A DNA stretch of 64,000 nucleotides from Heterobilharzia americana (GCA_944470555.2 OX104127.1:118758741-118822740); one strand, 5' to 3'; positions 23,661 through 36,574 are shown, counted from the stretch's first letter. Numbers and translations are program-made. Notes: generated by a model not told the origin, from the sequence alone.

Positions 23661-24199
23661 TCGTCTCCCTTGGTTACATTTGCGTCTGATACGTTAGGCA
23701 CACAGTCCATTACAGCACTACGTTCACAACTTTGACTTCTCACAAGCATTGCATCTCTCTGAAAATAACCGACAACCTAGTCTTCATCATAATTCATCAA
23801 CAACTTACGCAGCGTCAACAACATGGTAAACGGACGTAATAGAGTGACGTTGATACAAACCACCCGTGACCTGATTGTTCATCCTTTAGGTTTTCCGGCA
23901 CTAAAGTTTAGTTCCATCAGTATTCCTATTGTCCACTTAAACAAATAATCATACAAATCGGAAATATGAGTTCAGCCAAATCTAAAGCTACAATGCCGTG
24001 TTTTACAAAGTTAGAATCATAATGGACTTCTTGAGAATAGAACTTAGATCATGTTTTATTGAGCTGAATAATGTTATTATCTCTTTCTTAATATAAATAT
24101 TGTCAGCCTTTCTCTTAACTTTTACTAAGTCATGTATTCTGAGGTTGATGAGGATTTTATATTGAAGGTAGTGTTCACAGTGTGCTGACATCGGTCAGA

Positions 24200-24335
24200 G
24201 AACCTTTGAAAGCCTAGGAGCTCTGGATAGCTGTTTCGTCCTGGTATGGGACTCTCGAGCAGTATGCACCCGCGACCCCACCAGGGATCAAACTCAAGAC
24301 CTTCAGGTTTCGTGTTAAACGCCTTAACCGTTCAT
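24200..24335 (-). repeat. tRNA-derived SINE (Sm-alpha-like), left arm
   Basis: The minus strand has an A box ACGGTTAAGGCG (rc of 24,320-24,331), as in serine/leucine tRNAs, and a B box GAGTTTGATCCC (rc of 24,284-24,295). After it comes a tail with CTGCTCGAGAGTCCCATACC and GGACGAAACAGC, which resembles the abundant tRNA-derived SINE of schistosomes as I remember it. The B box has drifted. Confidence 0.6.
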
Positions 24336-24866
24336 GGAGTGGGTTGGAGTTCATTGGTTCAAAGTTTCCTGCTTCTGTCAATTCACAATAAAGCGCGACT
24401 ATCAATCATCTAAGGTCTTCTGTTTACCGTTCGCTTCAATTCCGAATCGAAGACCACACAAGTCTCTTTTTCTCATTAGAACTTCGAAGTATTCGTGTCG
24501 AAGCTTGTCACCAATGAGCACTGTACATTAATGTATTTCGAAGATGATGGGGAATCTTTTTAAAATATTCAACAAAATAGTTGTATAATTCCGTTAAAAA
24601 TCAGTTTCTCACGGCACTTATTACATACCACATGTACAAACATACTCTGAAGACATTAAAACTTCTCTAGAAGAGAATAATGCATTTTTCAAACCATCTT
24701 AAAACAGACAAATAGTAAAAATATGAACAACAGTAATAACAAGAAAAGTAGGGAAGTATTCATCATGAATTTTCACTTGATAAATCAATAATCTACTAAG
24801 TGTTTCACACAGTTATCTATGTAACACAAAAGTTCAGCACTCAGTCACTAAATCCTCTTAGTCTCT

Positions 24867-25820
24867 CTAATTTCGCCGAAACAAATATGAGGTGATAGCA
24901 AGGAATTTAGCTTTTATGAATTCTACACAAGTTACTAGTGTAAACAAATGACACAACATTTCTACTGATCGTAGAAAATCATTCACGATGATCATTAAAC
25001 GTGTCAGATAGGAATAACCTTGATGGAGTAAGAGAAGTGTCTTGAATAAATCAAGACAATTCAACACCATTGACATCAAAGACCAAATGATAATCATGAT
25101 TGTGATATTATTTTGTCGACTGTTGTGAATATGTTCACTTGGTGAATTGATCAATCTACGATTATTCTGATGCTTATATGCTCTCCAAAATATAATACTA
25201 AAGGATATCAATTGTATGAGAATAGGTAATAATATTGTCAAGATAATTGTCAATAAAGTGAAGGCGAAATCAGCATTTTGTGACTGTGGATTTATTCCAT
25301 AAATATCTAGTACACACGAACCATCTGGTGTCACGTGTACATTTATGGTGATGCCCATATTAATAGCTAGTAAATAGAGTAGAGTGAATCCATGATATGC
25401 AATTATTGTCTTGGGATAATATATTAGATCTCTTTGTGGCATCAGAGTATAAAAGCATCTTTCAATCAACATACTAACAACATTCTGTTTACAAAATAAT
25501 CCAAGTAGACTGTAGATGAATGTACTACTCCACATATGACATATAAGGATATTGAACCACAATTCTGGTGTGCGTTTGATCACTGGACAAAAGAAGTGTA
25601 TGATTTCACCAAGTGATTTAAGCCATTCAAATGTTATCTGCAGCATAATTAACAAACTAAGCAATTGACCAGGTAGTGATATATTCAATATTAGATAAAT
25701 GAAGAGTGGATTGAATATTGAATTGACAAATGACAAACTTATTGAAGCATACTTGACTTCTTCCAGTGCTATTCCCGAATAGATAAGAGCATGTCCTCCC
25801 ACCTCAGTTGGTTCACACAT
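24867..25820 (-). CDS. Intronless seven-helix receptor, rhodopsin-like and divergent (left-arm copy)
   Basis: A 317-residue protein starts at ATG 25,820. The frame is open 13 codons further upstream to an in-frame stop but has no earlier ATG. Seven hydrophobic segments lie at about residues 25-48, 54-77, 92-118, 136-158, 187-213, 237-263 and 276-302. Rhodopsin-family marks are a cysteine before helix 3 (C94), ERC in place of DRY after helix 3 (120-122), a cysteine in the second outer loop after PDGS (C169) and the helix-5 proline (P199). The helix-6 CWxP and helix-7 NPxxY motifs are absent. Flatworms have expanded, often intronless orphan receptors of this sort (for example PROF1), and this may be one. 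The ligand is unknown. It is identical in protein to the right-arm copy. No clear polyadenylation signal was found close by. Confidence 0.72.
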   Translation of the reverse strand: MCEPTEVGGHALIYSGIALEEVKYASISLSFVNSIFNPLFIYLILNISLPGQLLSLLIMLQITFEWLKSLGEIIHFFCPVIKRTPELWFNILICHMWSSTFIYSLLGLFCKQNVVSMLIERCFYTLMPQRDLIYYPKTIIAYHGFTLLYLLAINMGITINVHVTPDGSCVLDIYGINPQSQNADFAFTLLTIILTILLPILIQLISFSIIFWRAYKHQNNRRLINSPSEHIHNSRQNNITIMIIIWSLMSMVLNCLDLFKTLLLLHQGYSYLTRLMIIVNDFLRSVEMLCHLFTLVTCVEFIKAKFLAITSYLFRRN

Positions 25821-26080
25821 CTTATATTCAGTATAATGATTATGCAAGTAGGAAAGCACAAATGAATATTCTCAAATTTTTGACATATATATGATGTGTG
25901 TGTGAGTGTCAAACAAACGAATCAATTCGTGATTAAATTATTAGAAGAAGCGCAGATGAACTTGGAAAGTGGATGTGTTTCTGAAACTGTAGATGAGTTG
26001 AGATTTGCTGTGAGAATGAATTCATTTGATATGAAGTGTATAAGGCGTATGCCATGGACATATATAATTGATGATGGACA

Positions 26081-26098
26081 TACACACACACACACACA
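26081..26098 (+). repeat. (CA)n microsatellite, left arm
   Basis: Short CA run upstream of the receptor gene. It is longer in the right arm (49,157-49,180), a small length difference between arms. Confidence 0.85.
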
Positions 26099-26257
26099 GG
26101 CTGCAGTGGGAGAACTAAAGTAATGGTATTGTAATAGTTTTAATGAAATAGTTAAACTCATCTGATTGGTGTTTTGTCTGTAGTAAACATTTTTAATCAG
26201 TTAGCTCCCAATAAAATTGGATTCTCAGGACATGTGCTGTAGTTTAGCGACTCGTTG

Positions 26258-27233
26258 ATTTACCTCATACTGTTTATCGTATTTTCAAGGTAATACAATA
26301 GTCTGAACATTTTGCTGAAGAAGCTGCAGTATACACAGCGAAACGTTCACTAAAATCTTGTTTTCGATTTTCTAAACAAGCTGAGGTTATGTTGAAACTT
26401 ACCCATATGATAATGGAAGCATCGTTGATAATATTCATTTTGGTGACGTCCAGCAGGATCTAGCATGCATGTTTCTTCCCATTACAGTGAGTGATGTTGT
26501 ACTCCCACAGCCTCAAACTCAGAACACCGCATCAAACGCCAAATCACCACCCAATGGACCACTGGAGCACGAGAGTCACCGCCTTTGCAACAGGTATCAC
26601 TTAATGTTGTTTGATACTGTTACGATCCAACGCTCCGAAACGATACGACCAACGATAGAACAATCATCTCTCAACTCGATATTCAGCTGACACCAGAAGA
26701 AGACGGTGGGATTGAAAGTTTATTTACTCCAACCGAATAATGATAGGTTGAAACTCAGTCGTTTATATGTCCGTAAATGCACTTGGTCAGAGAAGATAAA
26801 ATGGCATATTCATAATGTGTAAAATGGACCAATCAGCGTTTAGTATCCTAAACTGCGGTAAAAGTGGGAAACAGAAACACGGTGCGAACAATATGCTTGA
26901 AGTTTACAATGATAATATAAACATAGTATAAGTTAGTTATCTTAGGGATTGACCATCCCTAACAGATGCTTGCAACTTCCCCCTGCTATACAGAGTCAAA
27001 TTGCTCAATCTCTCAGTGAAATCAACACCAATTACTGGAGTGTAGTTACATTCAGCTAACAGGTCCCGAGTGGGGTGAAACGCGTTCTGGATTCCACTGA
27101 GTACCACCAAGATGAATACAAAATCATGACTAGCCAGCAGTATCGAGGCGTCCACATGGTACCCCATCTGACAACGGAGGTCAAGGAATCTCACCATGTT
27201 TAGGAACGGGAAATTACAAGTATCAAACAACAC
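26258..27233. mobile_element. ~976 bp insertion found only in the left arm
   Basis: In the right arm GTTTAGCGAC is joined directly to ACCTCGTTGG. Here the same two flanks are about 1 kb apart. CTCGTTG occurs at both edges (26,251-26,257 and 27,234-27,240), which fits a target-site duplication, although three bases (CAC) before the left one are missing. The insert has no terminal inverted repeats by eye and no recognisable protein. It includes GCGAAACGTTC, a phrase I associate with non-coding parts of retroelements. The family is unknown. Confidence 0.6.
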
Positions 27234-27239
27234 CTCGTT

Positions 27240-28540
27240 GGTAATATTTGACTAAATATTCCGTTCAACCACCTGAGAGTCAACGTCAGTGATAGTGGAA
27301 TGATTGTGTAACTTCCTCGCTGTTCAATAGAGAAGGCTATCTTCCTTTCAGTTGAGTATGAAACACTTGGGACTTGGCAGTTGGCTTTGGGTGGAGTAGT
27401 ATGTTAGCATACTAATACCGACTCATAGCCCCACGTGAGTTGTTAATTACAAGTCCCTTCCAACTCTGTAAAATATGAACACATGAAGAAAGAAGATAAA
27501 GAAGGGATAAATAACGTGAATTAATGACAGGCAACGTGATTTCTTGCACTTTCATTCAACTACTACTTCTAAAGTAGTCCCCATTGACCTGAAAATACGA
27601 CAAATGGCTCAAAATCGTATAACGCATCTTTCCGATACATTGGTATTCTTCAGTCACACAGTGAGAAATAAGCTAACCTAAAAACCATCTCTTTTTCTCT
27701 TTGAAAACGCACCACAGATGCTCAACGTCGGTTTATGTCATATGGTGAATACTAACCAGTCAATAAGTTTATCTCATCTCAATAAAACTCAAGTTCAGTA
27801 TGTATACATGTATGCATTGAAATATATGTACTAAAGATATGCACAATTTTACTACTAAAATGTAATAACTGGACACATTGAATGTGATTCATTTTAAATC
27901 TGTCTCCAATGGATCTCTTACACGAAGTCATCACCAATTTCTCATCAAATGTTGAAGAGTTTAGGCTGATTGACCCAAATACTCGACTTCCAATCAGTGG
28001 GTCCAGGGTGTTAAATAATTGTGATGAATCGACACACAGACTTCCTTTCAATATAGAACCAGGATTCGGTGCATGAACTATGTTTCAAAACAGACAGGCA
28101 TATAATATCTGTTATTATCATCACATATTTTCACTACAAATATAACACACTGATTGTGACTGCATCATCCCTTTCCAAGTGAGATGGGATTTAGCGTCAG
28201 ACAGTGACGACAGTTTCAGATATGAACAACTTATTGACACCTTAGTGTAAATGCATGAAACCTGTAAGATGTAGCCTCACATGAAGACAACTACATGCAA
28301 ATAAGCACAACTGTCAGGAACTCCTGGAAAGCCTACATATTCATGTTCTTTTATAGGGGACATGAATGACTTTCTACATAGAAACCAAAGAATTTCTAGG
28401 TTGCTCCAGATATCATCCTCTAAACTATTTCCTTCATTGCAACTCAATGAAGTAGCGAAAATTCACGAGCCAAGGAGACTGGAACATGCACAATGAACAC
28501 CGAACCACCAACACTCCCAATTTACAATGTAGGCTGAATT
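27240..28540. other. Left-arm stretch without recognised gene
   Basis: AT-rich. A 90-codon minus-strand frame (27,779-28,051) is kept in the right arm (48,184-48,456) with a few amino-acid changes and shows no motif. I cannot tell whether it is an exon. Confidence 0.35.
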
Positions 28541-28559
28541 ACGTTGAGATTGGAGAATG

Positions 28560-28770
28560 GTTAGACGTGATCGGAGTACGACGTGTTGTCAGTCCGTGAA
28601 GTCCCCAACATCTGGTCTGAGCTCTATAGAGAAGTGTAGACGTCCTGGTTCGAATCCGAGTGACGACTGAAAGTGATGGTTGATGAATCGTGGTTATGCC
28701 AGTCAGAATTAGTCTCAACATACATTTCTCAGTTAGACTTTTCAAATTGTGAGAAAGTAAGTTTGAAGAG
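28560..28770 (+). repeat. Possible tRNA-derived SINE (left arm)
   Basis: There is a perfect B box GGTTCGAATCC at 28,647-28,657. I see no convincing A box at the right distance, so this may be a degraded SINE or a chance match. The mirror copy is at about 47,465-47,676. Confidence 0.3.
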
Positions 28771-28779
28771 AGGTGACTG

Positions 28780-30890
28780 GATCTCTCATGGACCATACTT
28801 GGTTGCAGACTGCAATATTTTGAGCTGTTCAGTCAGAAAGCTGTCAGAATGACAGAACTTGCTGCTAACGACTGGTATCAACAATAAGTGCTATGGTTCG
28901 TTGAAGATGAACTACCTAGAAATGCTTCCATACCGCATTATACCTCAGAAAGGAGTTCCAACTGTAGAAGGATCATATTCAATCAAATGTGAGAATAACA
29001 AGATCATAATTATACATGAAACTGCCTAGTCGGCTAACTTGTGGTTCAGTGGGTGTAGGGTGGTGCAATTGTTTAAGTTCAAGTCGATAAGATAATTGAT
29101 CCAGATGATGCTTCACAGATTTGGTATTGCCCAATAAATAAAGGATAAAAATGTCACACTCGCCTACTCATCATGTCTCTTTCTTGTCCCGATAAACATA
29201 TCATCACAACTTTGAAGGAGAATGTGCGGCTGTTATGGAAGCTTCGAGTTATGGAATAGAAAGCAAGTCGCTGATTATGGATAGGCTTATTCACCATTTG
29301 GGTGATGATCGTTTTTATTCAATCAACCTTCATTTACTACTCATATTTCATTTCTCTCACTGAATTCGCTAATTCTGCGAGGTTTTCACGTATCTGCATT
29401 TACGAGGATGACAGAATGATGGTCAGGGTGTTCAAATTGAAACGTGGTCAAGTATTGAGCTACACAACGGAAACCCGATCACAACTTTATTTTGACTCCG
29501 TCAACCTTACCATCTGATTCCAAGTAAGTTCGCAGCACCCATTAAGTGGGAAAGCAGTTGAGTCATCGCTGATTTCTGATATAATTCACAAGTTTCGCAC
29601 ACTGCAATCCATCGGATTTCGCCTAATATCCAACTTCACACACTGACTGTCTTCGTCATTCTCAAACTCTAATTCTCAAATCACTCAACAGGTGTCCATT
29701 CAAAAATAATTTAGGGACGATTGGGGATCACTCGAAAGCTTATTCATGTCCATGTCACATTTCAGGTGGTTTAGCGTTGTGTAATCATATGGATGAATAT
29801 CCTTATAATACACATATTCACTTGAGCTGTGGATAGTAGTCAAAGACCTGCATAAGTTCCTGAAGGTAGTTAGACGCAACGTCTGCTACAATTCACTTTC
29901 ATACCCGTATTAGAAATGGAGATGCCACAGTATTTTCAGTATTGATGTTGTCAACGTCATTGCAGAGAAGCTAAAGCAGGGCAGAATAACATAGAGCTCT
30001 ACCACGTTGACCAGAGCTTGCAGATTTCCGATATAGCACTGTTCAGGGTTGAGGAATGGATAGCAAAGTCCTGACGCACCTCCGTTTGCTACTTGGAGAC
30101 TTGTATCAGAATAGGTTCCACCTATACTCATAACACGCAGACTTGGATTGAACAGTATCACTTGATATTCAGGTCCAGGAAGTCGAAAATTGAAGTATCA
30201 GCGACCAAAATCGAATGATCATCTGCTCGCTCACTCAATACACAGAACGATTTGTGAGTCACTTTATAGAAGTTTTCCAATCGTGTGACTGATATCCTCT
30301 CTCGATATGTGAACCATCAGTTAGAGATATCTGCGAAGTGTGAACTGCAGTTATCAGGTTTCATATTTGAAGACGTTTTCACGTCGAAGTAAACATTGTG
30401 ATATGTTACCTGCAGGAGTGGGTGAATTATGAATTTCTTTCGAATTCGATGTCCTACTAGAGTATGTCTATAATATGAGTGACCATAGATTGGAAATATT
30501 GAGCTGTTAGTGAGTAGAATTAGATTTTCTGGAAACAATGAAATTACATAAAAGCCTCACCCCCTTCTGCAAGCAAACATGTGAAACGCTGAGAAATTCA
30601 CATTATCGATGAATTTTACTACATTTTCGATTTTTATGAGCACGTTGCCGTTCACTTGTTGGCTTCATGATAAATTATACCTTCAGCCTATCAAAAGTAA
30701 TCATCGCTAGGCTTTTGTGTTGTGCTCTACTTAGAGTTAAAAGTAGTATCTAATGATCATTGTTAGTTAGGTGGAAAATTGAAGACACATTTTGCAAATG
30801 CACACTTGATGGGACAAAACTTGCTAAGTTAATGTCTCACAGATCATCCAAACTCCATGAAAGATCACATATACTGTGTAATCAGATTTT
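28780..30890. other. Left-arm stretch with small unrecognised frames
   Basis: The frame at 29,302-29,517 (plus) corresponds to a longer 93-codon frame in the right arm (46,720-47,001 minus). One extra T near 29,313 separates them. Frames at 29,910-30,161 and 30,317-30,538 (minus) are kept in both arms. None has motifs I recognise. Confidence 0.35.
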
Positions 30891-30899
30891 CACCACGAA

Positions 30900-31185
30900 A
30901 TGGATTATTATCGTCATTATTATCATTAATATTATTATTACTCTTCTCTTAATATTACACGAAAAATAGTTCAATGAAGTAAATGCTTCAAAACAAATTC
31001 ATTTACAAAGAAATAAATGGGGAAAATAGAAACTATTGAGCGTTTTCATTATTGAAATATCCGATGTCTACGTGTCGGTTCCACACAAGGTATGATTATT
31101 ACCATTATTACTGCCACCATAACCATTATTACTATAATGATTATTATTATTATTATTATTATTATCATCATCATCATACGTTGTT
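30900..31185. repeat. ATT/ATC microsatellite cluster (left arm)
   Basis: ATT runs lie at about 30,905-30,945 and 31,100-31,165, and a four-unit ATC run lies at about 31,164-31,177. The latter is the counterpart of the 209-unit ATG expansion at 44,455-45,081. Confidence 0.85.
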
Positions 31186-31189
31186 GCTT

Positions 31190-32422
31190 ACATTTCCATA
31201 TCACATAATAATGAACAATAGGAAGAATTGGCGTCTAGGAATGATAAGTAATTTGTTATAGCAACAGTACAACCTAGGCCTATTATACATAAACAGAAGA
31301 TTAAAATTGAAACAATCCTTCTTTATTGCTGTGTTGATTGAAGTGTGGCTTTTCTCAACTCAGACATGCATTTTCTACTCTATTTTGCAGTATCATGCTC
31401 AGTATCATCTCCCCAAACACTCAATATCCTATCATTGCGACTCACTGATTCCACTCACGCATGCTGTACAGCTCACTGACTGACTGATGGAAGGCATTAT
31501 TTCTGTCATTCGTCTAGACTATTTATCATCAGTTAATCGTACTCTACGATTATCATTTCGGACTTTAGCTTCTTCCTCGCAATGACTCCACTCCATAACA
31601 TCCTTTTGAAGTCAGTTTTCATACAGTCGGTTAGTCTTTTGTTAAGATGTCAAGTGTAGATTTAAGGGGAGTAGAAGTGACGGTCAACAGTTTGTGAACG
31701 CGGGGCGTACTTTATAACAAAGTGTCTTCACTTATACTAGAACACGGTCGGGATTATGCTGCGTAACATTCTGTAGTCAGATGAGTAATTCAAATAATCG
31801 CATTGAATGAAGAACAGTATCGAAAGTGAGACAGTTGATTTAGTCATGATGAAGGTGAGGCATCACAAATCTTGAATTTCGAGTCGTCTGTGTGATCCTT
31901 GTTAGAAGAATATACAGTAACAGTAATGTGGAAACTCACACAATACCACATACCGTCAATACTCAATGAGGAATGAAGAGATGTTGCAGATGTAGTGAGT
32001 AATCGAAGGTTGAGGAGATATCCAGAATTCTGGAAATACTGAATTGTAGATCCATCCACTCGATTGCAATTGGTTCAAAGCAATGTCAAACAATGCTGAC
32101 AACCACTGATTACTGATATTGAGTACTTGTCTAACCATATGCATCAGACATGGTTTCAATTCCACTGGTTTGCTTTGATGTTATTGAGGCGACAGTGTGA
32201 AGTATGGTTCACACTGTATGTCCACTTCAATATGCATTTATAGTTTCACATACTTTTGTGTAGCTGTTTGTCCTCCACATGCCAAATTCATGAGTAATCG
32301 GAACATTCAGATCTGTGTGCCTTATCTTTAAAATTATTCATAGAGCTTATGCGAACTATTAAAGTGTTTCCCAACTTTAACCACATCGATCAGGTTGAAG
32401 TAGCAGCAATTCAAGCACGTGC
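31190..32422. other. Innermost part of the left arm, two unrecognised frames
   Basis: Overlapping minus-strand frames at 31,844-32,059 (71 codons) and 31,956-32,165 (69 codons) are identical in sequence to their mirrors at 39,168-39,383 and 39,062-39,271. They have no recognised motif and start at non-ATG or internal codons, so they may be exons of an unknown gene or chance. Confidence 0.3.
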
Positions 32423-32454
32423 CTTATGGATAAGGACCCTTTAGATAAAAATGG

Positions 32455-33660
32455 TTAATTTTTCTTTGTTGACTGGATCTTCTGGTTTGCAATGTAAATG
32501 TTGCATGGATTTCGTTTGTTAACGAGACGCAGTGACTCCAAACTGGTGATTCAATCTGGCTATTGTTTTATGTATTATTCTTGTATTGGACTATGATTCT
32601 TCTGGCAATTTTTAGTTGATTTTGATTGTGTTTGCTTAGAAAGATATCGACGGTTAAAATTCTTCCAACACCCGCCGATTTCAAAGATTCACATCAAATG
32701 TTTTTCTTCTGCTCTCTTTGACTCACCTGTGCGGCAATGTATTTCTGCTCGTCTAAATATGGCTATTACACACCTCTTCTTATGCGAAATTGAACTGCTG
32801 CTGTTGTATTTGAGGTTTAAGTCTGCATTTTTGTTTTCGTTTACTCCTGAGTTTCAATGTGTTCATCATCACCTTTCGTAACCAAGGTTTCTAGGAATGC
32901 CACTTATTCGATAATTTCTTATAATTTCATGGACTCAATTCCCCTGAAAACATTATTCATTAGCTTTTAGGGAGATTCAGTATCCTTACTATTGAAGTTG
33001 ACATATGTCTTCTCTAAATATCGTATCTTTCAATTCGGTTTTGTGACTGAAAAGATCATTAACTGTCGTTGTTGCATGATTGCTTCTGCGACGATTTCTG
33101 AGATGGGTGATCCCATTGATGTTAACGTTATTTCAGCAAACAGCTCACCCTTGAAATGAAAGTAAGTGTTTCAGTAAATGTCTATCAAATCTATTATTTC
33201 CGGTTTTTTGATACTACTGTCAGCTTGCATATCATCCCTATGTTTGAGCATACTTAAGATAGTTTCCCTTGCAGGCTTGTGATCTGTATTTGCGAAAAGG
33301 GAGTTGCAATACACGGGTATCATCGTTTTGTCTCTACACATTTCGATGTCTTTGATTTTGTTCAAGAATTGAGTTGCTGAGTTGATTGATTTCTTGAAAA
33401 TATGGATTGGTTTTTCTGCTTAATACTTTGATAAATTGTATGTTGGTGGTCCTGAAAGTGAAACAGTTGGTTGAAAAAGTATATCTGGTTTATGAGTCTT
33501 CAGTTTTCCATAGAATTGTCGGAGAATTCCCCTATGTGATCTCATTTTCCACTTATCTACTTTTGTTGATTTCTCCTTCTTTGAATAGTTTGTCCAATTT
33601 GTGCCTTATTTTATGCCCAGCTATTTGGCTGAATTGATTCTAGAGTTCTGTTCATTATTT
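32455..33660 (-). pseudogene. Penelope-like element reverse transcriptase remnant
   Basis: The minus-strand translation across several frames gives the PLE RT motifs in the correct order. KLFKEGEINK lies near 33,590, and QFYGKLKTHKPDILFQPTVS with GPPTYNLSKY near 33,430-33,510. FLNKIKDIEM and NSLFANTD (the SLFTNIP region) lie near 33,280-33,370. LTSMGSPISEIVAEAIMQ (the AMGSPLSP region) lies near 33,075-33,130, followed by YVNDTF, VAFLETLVTK, and FRRAEIHC with EEKHL near 32,700. Multiple stops and frameshifts are present. The GIY-YIG nuclease expected further downstream is missing; the similarity fades at about 32,455, beside the palindrome breakpoint. PLEs are telomerase-related retroelements. 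Confidence 0.78.
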
Positions 33661-36570
33661 TTCTGTGAGTTATTTTGTTGCCTAAGTTATATATATATAA
33701 GGCCCTTGTTATTCGTTGATATAGCTATACTACAGAACTGCAATTTTTCCTATTCAAAGACAACTAAAGATGCAAGAAGTTCCTCCATTACTATATAGAT
33801 AAACAACGATGACCAGTAAATTACAAACCTCGGCCTATGAGGTGCGTGTGCGCTATTTACCGTCAAATCACCTTACAGGAAATCCATCAGTAATATAAAA
33901 ATTCAAGCTTGGTACTCACTGAACCGGAGGAAAGTACAAAAATCGCGCGAATACCTAATGTGAGGTAAAAGAAATGACATAAACAGATGTTCAAGGGAAG
34001 ATATAACATCAAAGAAATAATCGAAGGGAGAACAACATAAACATAAGGTGGCAAAGATACCAATATCTCAAGATTTTAAATCATGGACCGAATACCATTA
34101 TAACCTAAATTAACTATGAAAGCTGTAGATAAGGTAACACTAAGGAAGAATATGAATCATACCTATATCCATGAAAAATTTTGCGCCTTGTAGATTTATT
34201 CAGTTTATTAAGAATATATTTGCTATGAATGTTTACACAAAATGACGCTATTTAATTTAAGTAATATTTCAAGCAAAAGTACTGCCGGTGATCCTACCAC
34301 TTGCGGCAAATATCTATTCATACATTTAGGGATAGAATTCATAGATATGTTTTTATTTTGTCACTAGAAATATACTCATAATAAATATGAATCACACTAC
34401 TAAATATTAGTAAGTAGCACAAATCTATATGCATGAAAGTGTAAAGATGTATAAATTCTATATGGAAGAAAGTTAAAACGAGGTAAGAAAAGATCTAATA
34501 CTTGAGCTTTGTAAATTTTGTAGATATTTTGAAGTGCACTGTCACTAGATGCTTATTTGACCATAGTATTCATATTAGAAGGTGCATTTCAGAAAATTCC
34601 ATATCATACCTTATGTGTAACTGAAAAACTAAGAACAACAATGAGAAAAACCCATGGAATCATTACAAATTTCCATCTGTTGAAACAGTCTTGTTTATAG
34701 TCAATTGAAGTGTTGAGTGTGTAATTGCGTATGAGATTTATATCGTAGACTAATGGTTAATAATTATGGCTGTAAACAAACTACCTGAATAAGTTTCAAG
34801 GTATCGGAACCAAGTTGAGATTCCCAATAGGGGCAGGAGGAAGTAAAGTTAAGTGTCAAGAACCAACATGTTTCCATTTTCACACATTAGAAGAATGCAA
34901 ATTCCAATATAATGAACTGCTCCATGAAATCACATTGATAAAGCGAACTAGCAAACAATCACCAACACAAGGTAACCATCTACAATGTGAAGATGAATTA
35001 TATTATTCTACAAGCCCTCATTTCAGGTAAAGAAATAGAATCAAAATAGCACAGACAGAGAGTGCGATCGAAAACATGATGATTATTGGTTGACATTTTC
35101 CAAGAAGTATGACCAAGAAAATATGTCACATGGGAAAATGCTGACAATGGAATTTCAATCAATCAAAGAAGGAGAAGAAGAGAGGATTATTTAAGTGAGA
35201 AAATATAGACTAATTGTTGATAGGAAGTTAAAACATAGAGTTATTTAGGAAATGAGGTCGATTCTGAGTCAGAACATCTACAACCTCTAACCACCCATTT
35301 CCGTTGCAATACAGACACCCACTGAGAAGTCTGTGTTTGCCTGTATGGTTCGGGCCGATAACTAGAAACTTCCCGAATTGATGCCGATTATCTTCCCTTC
35401 CCAATATTATTCAGTTTCATGTTGTAGAATAGGTGGTGACTAGGCATGCGTAACTCATAACATGTCCAGCCGCATCAGCCGATGAATACCTACGACATAT
35501 CATATTCAAATACCTCTGTCATCTGAGATGATACACCTGTCCTATACGTTTCTCCTGCTCAATGAAGGCAACGGTTGTTTAACACCCGAAGCCTCCTTAT
35601 CTCCTACAACGATAATGATCATATTTCACACCCGTATGATGGAACGGACTGAATTGCTCCCACATATTGCGCTTGAAAGCCACCCGAAGCTTCATTGTAT
35701 GCTTTATCAGCGACACAAAATATGTAGGTCATTACAAATTGATCAACTCTTATATATGTAAGGCAGGATTTGTCGCCTATCGGTTATACAACTGAACAAA
35801 ATACCAGGTCAGTGAAAGCATGGACGTAATCAGGCATCTTGGACAAATGAGTGACCAAATATCCACTCTTCTAAAAGAGGGTCTCTTCAGGAATTTGTAT
35901 GCAGTGACGAAATACTGACAATTTGATAATTATCATCGTCATCGGGGATTGCTAACTACTCAACGTCTCTGACACATAACGAAAGCAAAATGAGCACGAT
36001 TAAACTCCCATGACAAGAACTTTGCTGGTTGATGTCAATCGACCATGCATTCAATCACTATATGGTGTTACCAACCATCATTCACCCTCACACGATTCTA
36101 TTACATCTAGTAGTTCACAGTTTCATATTGAAATGATATGAATCTTGTGGTCACTGAAGTCTCCATTGAGCTAGTGATTACTAGTTGTTAGTTTTCCAGG
36201 TGATGTACCCTCGTCAATGATAACTAGACAGATGATTCGATTCCTTGAAATCCTCCAGAAGTGTCTTGAACACTTGTGATATTTCGTGCTCCTCTGAATT
36301 CCTACAGATTTCTTATAACGTAAATCAAAGTCATCTGACAATTGACGTTCCTGTCAACGAAAGAGTAGTCTGAGAAAGTGTCAGCTGGTTGCATTTAGAG
36401 GGAGAGGTATTGGCAAATGGGGGGCAAATTCTTTCCACTGATGTTTCTCATTCTCATAGTTAATCCTATTAATAACTTAGCGTGACAGTTGATACTACTA
36501 GTAATTTAGTAAGTAGTGTGAAGATGAGCTGGTCTGAATGTGATGTTTAAGGTGATGTAGTGTCGGTAAG
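33661..36570. other. Spacer stretch, mostly without recognised features
   Basis: AT-rich. The only item of note is a frame at about 34,801-34,971 (plus) bounded by AAG before it and AAG/GTAACC after it, with a cysteine/histidine cluster (CQEPTCFHFHTLEEC). It could be an internal exon but the acceptor is weak. Positions 35,280-35,480 are a less AT-rich patch, perhaps repeat debris. Confidence 0.3.
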
Positions 36571-36574
36571 TTAA

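Larger units (their letters stand above)
15330..32422 (+). repeat. Left arm of a giant imperfect palindrome
   Basis: This 17.1 kb is present in reverse complement at 38,804-59,925. Collinear landmarks include a CR1 fragment, the FAM210-like gene, a PLE fragment, SINEs, a Merlin relic, the receptor gene and microsatellites. The inner boundary is sharp: homology stops after GCAATTCA at about 32,422. The outer homology continues through the CR1 copies. The arm contains a ~976 bp insertion absent from the right arm. Confidence 0.93.

Noticed and set aside
31052..31261. Tyrosine/histidine-rich 69-codon frame (also at 40,010-40,219)
   Set aside because: The repetitive residues come from ATT/ATC microsatellites.
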